From Pseudoips prasinana (Eukaryota > Arthropoda > Insecta > Lepidoptera > Nolidae): a DNA stretch of 64,000 bases. The stretch is taken from the NCBI GenBank assembly GCA_951640165.1, contig OX621253.1:32681969-32745968 (forward strand). The letters are read 5' to 3'. The notes under the pieces are model-generated. The model was not told the origin of the DNA. It searched no databases and worked only from the letters and a program-made list of their open reading frames with translations. The position numbers were made by a program, and so were the translations under genes. This document shows positions 8,896 to 19,739 of this stretch, one piece after another. How positions within the stretch are numbered: position 1 is the first letter of the stretch; every line of letters begins with the position of its first letter.

Positions 8896-10101
8896 ATATA
8901 TACTCGTATATAGATAGTATATGTATATAGTAGCATATGATAATGAAGACTCATGTGCCGTTACTACATGCGAACAATGAAATCGCTCGATACTATGGCA
9001 AGCGTTGAGATTGTACGAACACCCCATAATTATATGAAGATCTATCATGTATGTACCCATATTGAGCAAATAAATTGATTTGATTTATATAAGCTACGGT
9101 CATCAAAAAATCAGATGTACCGTATGCTTGTTTATTGACTCGGTACCATAGACACATAGGCAAGAGTAATAAATCACTAGTCATAACAAAACAATACAAA
9201 ATAATTATAAGCATCCCCATCTTTTAAATTTAGTTTAATAGAGAAAAAGAGCTTTTATTAAAATAACAATTAAATGGGGAAAACCCCGTTAGAAACTGTC
9301 CATCCGTTTGGAAACTCAGACATAAAGTTAACTTTCAAATAACATCCCGTTTCGTAAAAAATAAATATTGTAATAAACTGCTATCTGCCTAACTGTAAAG
9401 TCGCTGTATAAGAATTCCTTTTGAACGTCCTTCCTTTTTCTCTCTAAAATTATGTTTCCCTAGGCATTACGTCTACATATTCTAAAGCTTTTTATAATGA
9501 TAAGATTCCCAATCTCCTTACCGCAAACCAGGTCACTAAATAAAATTATTCCAAAATTACCGCAAATTGAATACAATTCCAAAATCCAACTGGAACGCAC
9601 GAAAGCTGATTTGGAGGCAAATCGTCCCAAATTGTTATAAAAGTGCTTTTTAATTTAAAACTCCCAGGGGCTGCCGCCAGCAAAGAGCCCGAATTTTCGT
9701 ATATTACAGGAAAATAAATCAAAATATTTTCACAATTTCCAATTTAGGATGTCCCTAGATAGATGCTTTAAATTTTTACGATAATGTAGCCACAGTAAAG
9801 ATGGCTTATTAGAAATGATACATATTAAGGAAGGTTCAAGAGGATAGGTAATACGATCTGAAAAGATAGCGTAGAGAATTATTTGTGATGCTATATGTAG
9901 ACAAAACGTAAAACATACATTACAGATCATTACAGATGTAAAACCTTATTTTATTATTGTGACATTATTGTCTATGGTAACTTTTTCCATCTTCTATTTC
10001 GTTTACGTTTCGGGGCTATCGTGCAAGTTTTGTCAAGCAAATTGTACCCTAAGTTTTTGACGCTGACGAGAAAAAAGAAACATTGAGGCATAGTTTCCTT
10101 T
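8894..10101. repeat. Tandem duplication, unit 2
   Basis: Second copy of the unit that starts at 7688. After 10101 the sequences diverge at once (TCTAAAACTG versus ATATATACTC). No third copy follows. A very recent duplication or an assembly duplication would look the same. Confidence 0.9.
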
Positions 10102-11160
10102 TCTAAAACTGATGTATATTCAAATGTTTATGAGTTAATATGGTAAATTTTTACAACGCACACAACTGTAGGAAACTGCCATGTTACCGTGAATTGCGAT
10201 TTTATATGGTGATTCCAAATCTTCATAAAAGCCTCTAATATAGTATCCACTATTTTACTGTGGTAAGACTTAGATTTAACTATGACTAAATATTGCACCA
10301 TCAATTGAAACTACCGTTCATATAATTTATACATGGTGAAATTAAAAATTGATATAGTAGCGTCTAGCTAAATATTGTGAGCAACATCTTTGTAACAATG
10401 TGCTATAAGTTTATTATCAGGCGCTTATACTAACTAACGTGAAGTAAAAAGTAAGTGAAAGAGTTTTTATTTTATCTTGTTGCAAATCTATGTATCATGA
10501 TATGTTTTGAGTGCATGTATTCAAATTTTTATACATGAGGAAGTAAGTCTGTATAGTTTACTAATTATCCATATACTTTAAGGAAGATTCAAAATGGCGG
10601 CCGTATCGCTAAGCGATTCTAGGAGAATTTATGGACCTTGAATAGTCCATTTAGCAGCTTCAATCTCTAATCAATAAGTCAGAAAAGTTTTGGTGGGATA
10701 CTTAAACATTATTAAATACAATGCAAAATGTGTCTTTCAAACGAGTACTCTCCCGAAGTGGGGCTTCCCCGTGAGACTCAAATTTTAACGACATTTCAAT
10801 TTAAAGACATGGTGAAATCACCATTTTAAGTCTTATCAAGTTCAGCAATCTGTCTTATACGCAGCAAGTCTCGACTATGAAGCACATAATGTTTACGTTA
10901 CATTAGAAAACCTATTTATAGAAACGAAGTATTAACTCTACATCGAGTTAACTAAACCACAGTCAAACATTTGCACCCCATTGCGCATAACAGACATTTG
11001 TCTTGCTTGTCAGTTTACTACTTATCCGAATTTGATAAGCTACTGAGCGAACGACAGCGTATTGACAACAAACGGAGAAATCAAACATGTTGGTACCTAA
11101 TACAGCCTATATTAAAGCAATGATACGTGTGTCTTGTAGCTAGCGAAGTGGATAATTATT
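10102..11160. other. Anonymous AT-rich DNA
   Basis: No recognisable gene or repeat. One GC-rich island near 10593 (AAAATGGCGGCCGT) stands out but has no supported role. Confidence 0.4.
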
Positions 11161-11166
11161 TAACAC

Positions 11167-11496
11167 TAGCTGTGCCCCGTGCTTTTACCCGCGTCAAACT
11201 TTATAAATTATAGCTTATGTGTTAATCCAGGGTGTCAGCTAACTCCCTACCAAATTTTATTAAAATCGCTCCAGCCGTTTAGCCGTGTAGAATTAACAAA
11301 CATACACACTCACACAGTCACACACTCACAAACTTTCGCCTTTATAATATTAGTGTGATAGCTTATGTGTTAATCCAAGGTGTCAGCTAACTCCGTACCA
11401 AATTTTATTAAAATCGCTCCAGCCATTTAGACTTAGACTTCAAGAAGTAACAAACATACACACTCACAAACTTTCACCTTTATTATATTAGTGTGA
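11167..11496 (-). mobile_element. Helitron-H with partially repeated body
   Basis: The minus strand starts A|TCACACTAATAT, carries AAAGGCGAAAGTTTGTGAG, GGAGCGATTTTAATAAAAT and a TAGCTGACACCCTGGATTAA block, and ends in hairpin plus CTAG at 11167-11170 followed by T. A second, incomplete copy of the body (11359-11496), also bounded by TCACACTAATATA, is joined directly to the first. Known for the class: 5' TC, 3' hairpin plus CTRR, insertion between A and T. No coding. Confidence 0.75.
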
Positions 11497-11664
11497 TATA
11501 ACGTCAAAACATCGAGTTCGGTATGCTTAGTACTCTCGATAGAAACAAAGGACTGGGATTATTAAAACTTATTACGCCCTCAAGGCAATAACCAACCATA
11601 GAGCTGCCTACCCTCGTTCGTCACCGTACTAAAGCAACTGAACTGTGAACTCAGAGTAATAATT

Positions 11665-12215
11665 AATATATTCTGGGAATATGTAGTAAAACTATAGTTA
11701 AAACTAAAAATGTTGATAATTAAACTTAAACATAAGTTCTTTGACAATAACTTAATAGAAGCTAGCTAAATATAATTGCTATTATCTATACATCTATACA
11801 AATCTATTCTATATACATACATACATACAAATAAATAAAATTGGAGTGTCTGTTTGTAATATTGAAATAACCGGTTTTTACTACATAAAAATGAATATAT
11901 ATACGTTACATACACCAAAATAACATTTTTTACAATTTTTGTCTGTCTGTTTGTTCCGGCTAATCTCTAAAACGGCTGGACCAATTTTGACGGGACTTTT
12001 ATTGGCAGGTAGCTGATGTAATAAGGAGTAACTTAGGCTACTTTTATTTTAGAAAAAGTCTTTTGTTTACTAAATAACGAAATAAACTAATTAACAAGCG
12101 GACGAAGTCGCGGGCACAGCTATATAAAATAAAAACGTTTTCATACAATCCGTGTACCTAAATATCTTTGTAACTAGAAATAATAATGTATACAACTATA
12201 TTACTAAAAACAGAA
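11665..12215 (+). repeat. LINE-G 3' untranslated fragment, split by a Helitron
   Basis: Left part 11665-11784 matches LINE-G 3' sequence (ATAATTAAAC..., GCTAGCTAAATAT). Right part 12124-12215 resumes with AACGTTTTCATACAATC and CCTAAATATC. The interrupting segment is a Helitron. The match to other LINE-G copies is poorer than between 2 kb and 37 kb, so this is an older copy. Confidence 0.7.
11785..12123 (+). mobile_element. Non-autonomous Helitron inserted in LINE-G
   Basis: Begins A|TCTATACATC, carries AAATTGGAGTGTCTGTTTGT, GAAATAACCGGTTTTTACTA and GACGGGACTTTTATTGGCAG, and ends with GCGGACGAAGTCGCGGGCAC then AGCTAT, a mutated CTAG. The same family at 57930-58239 ends in CTAG. The terminal block is shared with the autonomous remnant at 241. 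No coding. Confidence 0.75.
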
Positions 12216-12640
12216 AGGACACGAACCAGTCTGCCACTGTTCTTGTAAAACCTTGGTACCTGTTTCGACCATTCCACTACCCGTCATACATCGACGATGT
12301 ATGTCTTACATGTACGAGAAGCATGTGTATTACAGTCTTAAATACAAGATAACGGTACTTAGACAGCGAACACAGCATCAATGAGATCAATAAGACGACT
12401 GTAATCCGTTCAGGGATATCATATGAATATAATTCACGCTCCATCGACTCAGAAGCGATGTTTTCACAGATTCGCCATTTGTAAAAGCGTACACACTACC
12501 AATAAAGTTGGCGGATAAACATAACCCAACAAATATAAATACTGGGAATACCTACTTTTTAAATAATGTTGTTTTGTAATATTAAATAATAATATTAATA
12601 TCCTGGGACATTATGGATTTTATATCTGAATTAAGTGAAT
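12215..12640. other. No recognisable feature
   Basis: An open frame of 66 codons starting in the LINE-G tail has no motif. The rest is AT-rich, ending in runs of AAT/ATT around 12580-12655. Confidence 0.35.
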
Positions 12641-12671
12641 AATAATAATTATTATTATTCACAGTAATGTT

Positions 12672-12905
12672 AGTAGTATATCAATTATCTGGTTTCCATA
12701 GTACAAGCTCCGCTTAGCATGGGATCGGATAGCCGTTCATCTGATCTGACAATCAGACAACTGATAAATACATACATATTGTACATAAATTACACCCAAG
12801 CACAGGATAAATAATCGTGTTCAACGTGGGAATTGAACCTACGACCTCAGGCTTTGCAGACTCGCTCACTAACCACTTCGAATCTATGTATGTAACCACG
12901 GGACC
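12672..12905. repeat. Two SINE-B fragments joined tail to tail
   Basis: 12672-12735 is the plus-strand 3' part (TCTGGTTTCCATAGTACAAG). 12750-12905 is a minus-strand copy holding a B-box complement (GGGAATTGAACCTACGACCT). Both are degenerate. The composite suggests insertion of one SINE in another followed by loss. Confidence 0.6.
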
Positions 12906-13089
12906 AACAAGCCAATTATCAACTCCTTATTCCTATTCGCACTGGGCACATAATTGCTCGACATCAAACGTGTTACTTATTATCGTTATGTAATTCACGT
13001 CAAAACTAAATAGACATAACTACAGATATCCTGTGCTTCTAATATGAACCTTGTTAGATTGTTTAAAATATGCAATACTTATTAGTTAA

Positions 13090-13190
13090 TATAATGACAG
13101 TAAATGAGGCAAAAGAAGTGTGCAAAGATTGTGACAATGGAAATCCCTTCTCTCTGCCTACCCATTTGGGAAACAAGCGTGAGTCCTATG
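13090..13190 (+). pseudogene. LINE 3' end, DRDKW family, degenerate
   Basis: AATGAGGCAAAAGAAGTGTG, then GGAAATCCCTTCTCTCTGCC and GGGAAACAAGCGTGAGTCC match the module at 4824 and 25545. One base is missing at GTGACAATGG, which breaks the frame. Confidence 0.55.
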
Positions 13191-13534
13191 TATTAGTTAA
13201 TTACACATTTTTTAATGTATACACAGATGTTTTCTTTTAGCTCTTCACAATATGGTTGTATGTTCACCCATTTTTCCTCCAGTGTGTACAATAATAATGT
13301 CCCCGTCTTGCTACGTGTGAAATAGCCCGGAATAGAAATAAGTGCGGTAAGCGAGTCACGAATGATTTGCCTTCGGGAACGGCTTTGCGCTTATTAGCAA
13401 AAGCTTTTGTTTTGAAAAGGTTTTGCTTGGCATTTTTGTTTTCAATCTTTGACCAAGAAGATAAGGCAAGTTGGCAAGAAGAATAGAAGTATTGTATTGT
13501 TTGATTTACGGAAGAGAACGTGGTCGCTTATTAT

Positions 13535-13800
13535 GGGCCTCATGAGAAGGTTCAAGGTCACCCAAAGAGCAATGGAGAGGGCTATGCTCGGAGTTGCCCT
13601 GTGAGATCGAATCAGATATGTTGAAATCCACAGTTGAGCCAAAATAACCGTCATAGTCCGAAAAATTGCCAAACTGAAGTGGCAATGGGCCGAGCACATA
13701 ACTCGTTGAACCAACGACCTTTGGGTCAGAAAGATTTTCGAGTGGCAACTACGAACTTAAAGACGCGGCGTGGGTAGGGCCTTTACAAGATCGATGAGCC
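13535..13800 (+). pseudogene. LINE (RTE-like) reverse transcriptase C-terminal remnant
   Basis: The frame reads MRRFKVTQRAMERAMLGVAL, then after a stop DRIR, and later KIAKLKWQWAEH. This is the segment after the RT domain of RTE-like LINE proteins, normally followed by GRPPTRW. Four stop codons interrupt it, so it is an old copy. Downstream to 13860 the order is scrambled. Confidence 0.7.
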
Positions 13801-13976
13801 TGTGTGGATCGCTGGGAGTACCGCAAGACCAGCAATTGTTGAGATTTATGGGGGTGGCATATAGCTCTTCAGAGTCTGGGAATGTTTTGTGTGCGTGAAT
13901 TGTATGTTTGTAAAGACAGGGTATATAAACATAGTATGAGCGTTATTTAAAACAGAATATAGAGCTTTAGGAACGG

Positions 13977-14056
13977 CTTGACTAGGGAACCCACACCGTA
14001 CATAATCAAATTATGCCTTGACTAGGGAACCCACACCGTACATAATCAAATTATGC
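13977..14056. repeat. Two-unit tandem repeat, 40 bp
   Basis: GGCTTGACTAGGGAACCCAC... repeats exactly once, with only the first base or so differing. No coding. Confidence 0.85.
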
Positions 14057-14059
14057 CAA

Positions 14060-14950
14060 TGTTATGTGGGTGTAAGCATAACTATGATCGTACTGTGTGT
14101 TACAAGCGTGATCATTTTAACCGAAATACGTCCACTACTAGACAAGGAAGGGCCCATAATTAATTATGTGCATTCATTTGGGAGAGGGGACTGATGGCTA
14201 GACAGGAATAGGGCAACATAGGAGAATGGGGGTATAACCCCAGTACTATAAGTACTCAGAGAAACGCTGCTGCGTCTTTTAATAGATGACGAGATGGGAC
14301 GGTGATAATCGTCGCTTTCACCACAGACTGAAGTGCGTACATTAGTCGAGTTAGAAGTATAAAAAATCTGTGTCTCGGATGACTTAATATCTAAAGCATT
14401 ATATAAGATAATCATTATTGTTTCATAAATAAGAGCATGTTTCTAATAATAATATAAATCATCTTTAAGGTTATACATATATCTGTCCTGACCATCTGGG
14501 ACATTACGCAAAAGGGGGGCACCAGAGCAGCACACCCGCGTTCCCCCATCAGGCGCCTACAGAAGAAGTCCACGAAAGGTTAGGTTTAGTAGGCGCGAGA
14601 CCGATATACCCAGCCCCAGACACTTTTTGCGGGTGGCATGCTTAGGCATTCGCCCTGCCTTATCCAAGTGATATAACTTATCATTGAAATCTGTAGCTAA
14701 TGTCTAGTCCGGACTTACTGCCGCCAGCTCATTTCGCACGCAGTATTTATGAAATGAGTAAGCAAAATCAGGATAAACCTATGCTCAGTACACAAAAAGA
14801 ATGTGAGGCTGAATAGTTGACGATGTGGCGTGTTCGCAATGACACTGCGGAACACGGGAAATGGTGAGCGTTTGGTACAAGCCACTGACTTGGCGATTTT
14901 GAACAGAAACAAGATAATAATACTTTTAAATCCCTTTGGCTTCATGTCAG
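14060..14950. other. Anonymous DNA with a GC-richer patch
   Basis: The stretch 14500-14640 is less AT-rich than its surroundings (GGGGGGCACCAGAGCAGCAC), as degraded transposon coding often is. I could not recognise a protein in any frame. No tRNA or repeat seen elsewhere. Confidence 0.3.
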
Positions 14951-14954
14951 CCGA

Positions 14955-15175
14955 ATGACTTCTACAGCTAGACTAAGCCTTTCCAAAAGTTTTCCGTAAT
15001 GGAGTTGAGTCAGTCATTTGGTGGCATAATTGCCACGCTGGGCAGACGACTTGGCGATCGCAGTATGATAATCATGGTACACAGAGTTGCTACCCATTCT
15101 CTGGGAGATATTCTCTCGGGACGATTGCTACGCCCCCACTGGAAGTCTTGGGGTGGTGATATTCATTGACGTCAG
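14955..15175 (+). repeat. Repeat D copy
   Basis: CATAATTGCCACGCTGGGCA, GACTTGGCGATCGCAGTATG, a TCTCTGGGAGATATTC block and TTGGGGTGGTGATATTC follow the order of repeat D (see 23358-23605). Degenerate. Confidence 0.65.
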
Positions 15176-15217
15176 CCATTTATTTTATAATAATAATATT
15201 ATATAATAATATATATA

Positions 15218-15458
15218 GGGACAATGTCACACAGATCATCCTAGCCTCAAACTTAGCAAAGCTTGTAGTATGGGTACCAGGCGACGATATACATACTTAT
15301 ATTGATAGATAAATACTTAAATACATAGAAAACATCCATGACTCAGAAACAAATATTTGTGCTCATCACACAAATATTTGCACTTACCGGGATTCGAACC
15401 CAGGACCACCAGCTTCGTAGGCAGGAGCACTACTAACTAGGCTACTGTAACCGTCAAA
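15218..15458 (-). mobile_element. SINE-C copy
   Basis: Nearly complete tRNA-related SINE in minus orientation. It has a B-box complement (GGGATTCGAACCCAGGACC), a CACAAATATTTGCACTTACC body, and an ATT-rich tail at the low-coordinate side (15180-15218). The same family occurs at 25827-26007 and 34128-34638. Confidence 0.75.
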
Positions 15459-15734
15459 TATCATCATAATAACTTTTGACGCTTAAGTCACTAATCATTT
15501 TTACAACGAGGTGACTGGTTGAAATAAAGTCCAGCAATTGAAGCACCTAGCCTATGGCGCACATTAATGCCGATGCGCCGGTGCGCTTCGCTAATTCAGC
15601 GCTAGCTATCATCAAACCGATATGGCGCCTTCAAGCGATAACGTGCAGAAATACGGTAAATAGGTAGAACTATGAGGAACTATAATCGACTAACCTAATT
15701 ACAAAATAAAATTAGATAATGTATGTGATATATA

Positions 15735-15930
15735 TCAGTTATCTGGTTTCCATAGTAAAGGCGCCGCTTAGTTTGGGATTAGATGGCTGTGTGTGAATAA
15801 TGTCCCAGAATATTATTATTATTATCTGTGTGGAACTTCTACCAAATGCTAAAACTATGTTTTAACACATGCGAATCAACTTAATTAATTAAATACCGGT
15901 GCAGTGCTCCTATGTATATCCTTTAATAAT
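15735..15930 (+). repeat. SINE-B tail plus shared flank, copy 1
   Basis: 15735-15826 is the 3' part of SINE-B ending in AATATTATTATTATTAT. The following 15827-15930 (TGTGGAACTTCTACCAAATG...) is also present after the SINE-B tail at 17948-18045, although it is not part of other SINE-B copies. The pair is a small duplication. Confidence 0.65.
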
Positions 15931-16026
15931 CTGTTATGGTCATCTAAATAATTTAATTCAACAAAACGGCTTAAAGGCGTTTATGCCTATTGTGTTAACT
16001 ACCACCTTTCTTCAAATCGCATGCTG

Positions 16027-16105
16027 CCTACACATAGACTCACGCCTGTCTCCCAGAGGGGTAGGCAGAGACAACGGACTTCCATTTGTCACGATCCTAC
16101 ACATA
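16027..16105 (-). pseudogene. LINE 3' end, DRDKW family
   Basis: Minus-strand copy of the module at 4824, containing the complement of GTGACAAATGGAAGTCCGTT and ending with ACGCCTGTCTCCCAGAGGGG on the plus strand. No full tail is retained. Confidence 0.6.
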
Positions 16106-16109
16106 CCTC

Positions 16110-16740
16110 CAATTTGGAAAACTCTTAGGAGGCGTCTATATCTAGCGACTGTACCAGAGGCTTGTGACATCAGGCTGATCATGAAGATAATAGTTATAAA
16201 AAGTATATCGTCCACAATATTTCACCCATATTTTCCAAATTAATCCCGTCCGTATCATGTCGGTTTCTCGCTATTCTTCCATGTTTTGGACCGTCACATA
16301 AGTGGGAAATAGCTGGGAAGTGGATGGAAATAAGAGCTAAACGCCAAGAAGACAGATTTGTTTTATTCACAATTCGTACCAGTGGAGGCTAAACTATCTG
16401 CTTAGAATTGTGGCTACGTTTTATATTTTTCCAACCGTCTACTGGTTAAATTTTATAAAGGACATTTGATTTTACTTGCGCTGCAGCAGATGAGAAATGC
16501 TTTGGATTTATCAGTTGTACTTCTCTAGGGTTACAAAGTGAACGAGATTAGACTTGTGAAAAATTTGTGACGTCATTTTTGCGTGATGTTCTTTGTAATA
16601 AATACCCAACACGTGTAACAAGAGAATAATATTATAATAGACTTTTAAACTTGCGCGTATCATAGTTATACCCCATTTTTCACAGACACAGACAGCCCCC
16701 TGTCCAAAGGGTGCATTAAAAACGAAGAAACACCAGCACA
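16110..16740. other. No recognisable feature
   Basis: Mixed AT-rich DNA. The 95-codon minus-strand frame at 16511-16798 is Cys- and Phe-rich and has no recognised motif; I regard it as chance. Confidence 0.35.
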
Positions 16741-16767
16741 CTACAACGCAACAGTGTCGCCTGCCAA

Positions 16768-16930
16768 CGGGCAAGGTTCCTGAATGATCCGAAGACACTG
16801 CAGGAGGCCCTCAAGATAGGCTTTCGTGGTCTCCTGGACTTCTGGATGGAATTGAAATGGTTTGAGTAGCCAAACAAGTCCACGCACAATGGCCCAATTA
16901 GGAGGTTAAGTGCGGAAACCTAGCGGCCAA
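16768..16930 (+). pseudogene. Unidentified coding remnant, probably transposon-derived
   Basis: One frame reads RFLNDPKTLQEALKIGFRGL, then LDFWMELKWFE, a stop, and PNKSTHNGP followed by LSAET. Residue composition is protein-like (FWMELKWF) and the frame resumes after stops, as in decayed coding DNA. It ends in an AACTAACTAACTAAC tail, like a short LINE tail. I do not recognise the family. Confidence 0.35.
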
Positions 16931-17336
16931 CTAACTAACTAACTACCCAATTTTTAGCATGTATTAACATGACTAACCTTTGTTGTTATTTTCCCGGCGT
17001 TTCGACCGAGTTGCATTAAAATTTACAAAGACTTTAAGAAGCACTTGTGTGGTCAGAACATTAACAATGAAATTAAATTTATTCATCACTTGGGTTTTAA
17101 CATACATATACTTTTACTTCTCAAACTCACAATGTAGTACATACATATAGTCAAATACAATGTTTAGGTAAAAAAATACTAGTCCGTCCATGCGGTCTGT
17201 TTTATCACGATTTATTTTTTAAATCCTTAAATAAATTAGATACAAATAACAAGTTACATAGCTTATAACTGTAGTATTACTAATTAGCTACGTATTAATT
17301 GTAGGTACGAATAGATTATTAAATTGTAACTTATAT

Positions 17337-17455
17337 AGTCCCGGTTGTAGCCGTTAGACAACAGTAGATAAGCCAGCCATGTCAGTGGCCAACTGGGCGG
17401 CTTGCACATCACTGACATTAGGGTAACCACTGCCCATACGATTAAATAAAGTAAC
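17337..17455 (+). repeat. 3' half of the 5S-like SINE family
   Basis: GTCCCGGTTGTAGCCGTTAG... CAACTGGGCGGCTTGCA... GGTAACCACTGCCCATACGA. The same module occurs at 21513-21625 and, joined to a 5S-like head, at 28090-28365. Confidence 0.65.
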
Positions 17456-17619
17456 AACCGATTTGAACCAAATTAATATAGGATTATACGGAAAAATCGA
17501 ATGAGAATTTTCGAACTCGGATCACAAAACGCGGAGAAATCGCCTAACGTGCATAAGAACTAAACTCCTCTTTTATAAGTCGGTTAAATTTGACGGGCCT
17601 CTTGGATTTTATTCCCACC

Positions 17620-17775
17620 CAGGGGCTCTACCGGCTATGTCGCCGTCGCCGTTTTCGTGAATAGCATTCAAATAAATAAAGGTTAAAAATTACTTAATCA
17701 ATCATTTTTAACCTTTATTTATTTGAACGTCATTCATGAAAACGATAATCGGCGACTTAGCCGGTAGAGTCCCTG
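17620..17775. mobile_element. Hairpin MITE
   Basis: A 156-bp near-perfect inverted repeat. The left arm starts CAGGGGCTCTACCGGCTA and the right arm ends with the complement CAGGGACTCTACCGGCTA. The inner arms include AAATAAATAAAGGTTAAAAA and its complement, separated by about 13 bp. A CAGGG terminus is common among hAT-type MITEs, but no 8-bp target duplication is visible. No coding. Confidence 0.8.
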
Positions 17776-17857
17776 AACAGATATGTAAATATCTATGTTT
17801 GTGCTGAGTCTGGGGGTAATTATATAAGTATGTATTTACAAAAGAAAAGTTGTATAT

Positions 17858-18045
17858 GTTATATATCTGTTATCTGGTTTCCATAGTACAAGCTCTCCTT
17901 AGTTTGCGATCAGATGGCTGAATAATGTCCCAGGATATTATTATTATTTATGTGGAACTTCTACCAAATGCCAAAACTATGTTTTAACACGTGCGAATCA
18001 ACTTCATTAATTAAATACCGTTGCAGTGCTTCCATATCCTTAAAT
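17858..18045 (+). repeat. SINE-B tail plus shared flank, copy 2
   Basis: 17858-17946 is a SINE-B 3' part. 17948-18045 repeats the flank seen at 15827-15930 with a few substitutions (e.g. CGTGCGAATCAACTTCATTA versus CATGCGAATCAACTTAATTA). Confidence 0.65.
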
Positions 18046-18469
18046 ATATAGCTTTACGACTTCTGGCCACATCCTGACTTCCCAGAACGAGCACTAACTT
18101 GTGAAATCCATTTATAAGGTGAAAGTACCTATTATCGGACGGGCGTGCCTCAATTTTCTTGCCAAATAAATGGGCAGTTAAATTTAGAGTTTATTGTGAC
18201 TGTGTTTGAATTTAAATTATTTAATCAAATGTTAATTGGAATTGTTTACGGTAGGCAAAATGGCTATTGGAATGTTCATTTATATTAGCTACAGACCTTG
18301 CTATCATTTAATATATTTTCCAATAATGGAAGTTTTGGCATTCTTTAATAATAATATGAACAGATATAATCAAAACCTGAAATAGGCAGCATTATCTTGT
18401 CTATGTGAAGTCAAATATAATTTGTTCTGTAAAAAAATAACATTTATGTGGAATCGTCATGAGATACTG

Positions 18470-18865
18470 AGAAACACTGCCAGAAAACTCAGTAGGAATT
18501 CTTTATTAAAATAAAATATACTTAAGATTAATTACAATCATTTGTGTTGACTCAGAACAACTCAATCCCAAGCACTTTTGTCACTTAAATAATCAGAAAT
18601 TTTGTAATATGCCCTGCTACACAATTTGGCTTTAATAATTCTTTTAAACTTATTCGTAGACAATTCTCTAATATCATTGGGAAGTTTGTTATAGAATCTT
18701 AAACATTGCCCCATAAAAAACTTATTTTGTGGAGACGGGTAGTATGCAATATAAGATTATTCTTATATCTAGTATTTACATTATGTGTATTTTGTAATAC
18801 CTTTTATAGAACGAGATATTATAGTATTGCAACGAGAAAAATACCCTATATCAAGAAAACCTGCA
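18470..18865 (-). pseudogene. LINE-J ORF2 C-terminal fragment
   Basis: The minus strand reads LRFYNKLPNDIRELSTNKFK, then RIIKAKLCSRAYYKISDYLS and DKSAWD before a stop. This is the standard C terminus of CR1/Daphne-like LINE ORF2 proteins (YNKLP, FK..LK..L, AYY...DYL.D..AW). The catalytic part is missing and upstream frames are broken. A related fragment is at 59805-60140. Confidence 0.8.
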
Positions 18866-18867
18866 CT

Positions 18868-19085
18868 GACTGCACGTGTGTGTGGCGTAGCGGCTAAGAT
18901 AGTCGCCTCGGCGCTTCGTGTCGCGGGTTCGAGTACCGCGCTTGACAACTATTTGTGTGACTCATAAATAGTTGTTCTGAGTTTGGATGTAATTTGTGTC
19001 CGTCTATTATATGTTTGTAAAGTACCCCGCGACACAGGGATTGGATGTCCAAGTGCGGGCGTTGTCTTTTAAAAAAAAGAAATAT
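18868..19085 (+). mobile_element. SINE-A, complete copy
   Basis: A tRNA-derived head with A box (TGGCGTAGCGG) and B box (GGGTTCGAGTA) about 40 bp apart is followed by AACTATTTGTGTGACTCATA, GTCCGTCTATTATATGTTTG and GCGGGCGTTGTC, and ends in an A-rich tail. Sited in or beside a LINE-J fragment. Known for SINEs: Pol III transcription from the internal boxes and mobilisation by LINE enzymes. Confidence 0.85.
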
Positions 19086-19089
19086 AAAA

Positions 19090-19175
19090 GTATGTTTATC
19101 AGTTGTCTGGTTGTCTTAGTACAGGCTCCACCTAGTTTGGGATCAGATGGCAGTGTGTTAGTTGTCCTAAGGTGT
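19090..19175 (+). repeat. SINE-B tail, subfamily with GTTAGTTGTCC end
   Basis: TTATCAGTTGTCTGGTTGTC then GGCAGTGTGTTAGTTGTCCT. The variant end also occurs at 39660-39760 and in the minus-strand copy 37917-38150. Confidence 0.6.
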
Positions 19176-19179
19176 TTAT

Positions 19180-19735
19180 AGCTATAGTGGCGATATAAGA
19201 GCCAAGCCTACTTATACTTCATAAAAAAATATTTATCTTTAAATTAAAAAGTACACGAGAAGCATATAACGAATATTCTTCATACTATCTAAATATTCAT
19301 AAATATCAATACACAGCACTCTAAAACATTACTAAACTAAAAACATCGAAATCTAAACGGGTACTCTTCAATAATAAGCCGCATTTCAACATGGCCAATA
19401 ATTCGTGGTCATACACCGAATTCGCGTTTAGTGGTTCTAAAAACTCTAAGTGATCAGGCATTTTATGACCGCCGGCACTCGATTTTAGAGGAAATGCTTT
19501 CCAGGCCGTTTCCCGGTTTATATTTTGCGGTTGGACATATGTTTTACGTTTATGTCGGTTTTATATATAGGTTCAGTAGTTTATGATACTTGATACTGTT
19601 CACTATTTGGTACTTTTACCCTAGTTTGCGGGAACATAGTCTATATTAGGGCTCTAACATTGAGGTCGTGTTTTCGAGATAACCGTTTATTTAGAAAGAT
19701 GATACTGCCACAGATTCTATGCCAATACCAACTAA
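19180..19735. other. No recognisable feature
   Basis: AT-rich, no ORF with motifs and no repeat seen elsewhere in the window. Confidence 0.35.
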
Positions 19736-19739
19736 ATGA

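Noticed and set aside
13442..13748. Minus-strand frames of 80 and 90 codons
   Set aside because: They are the complement of a plus-strand LINE C-terminal remnant with clear motifs.
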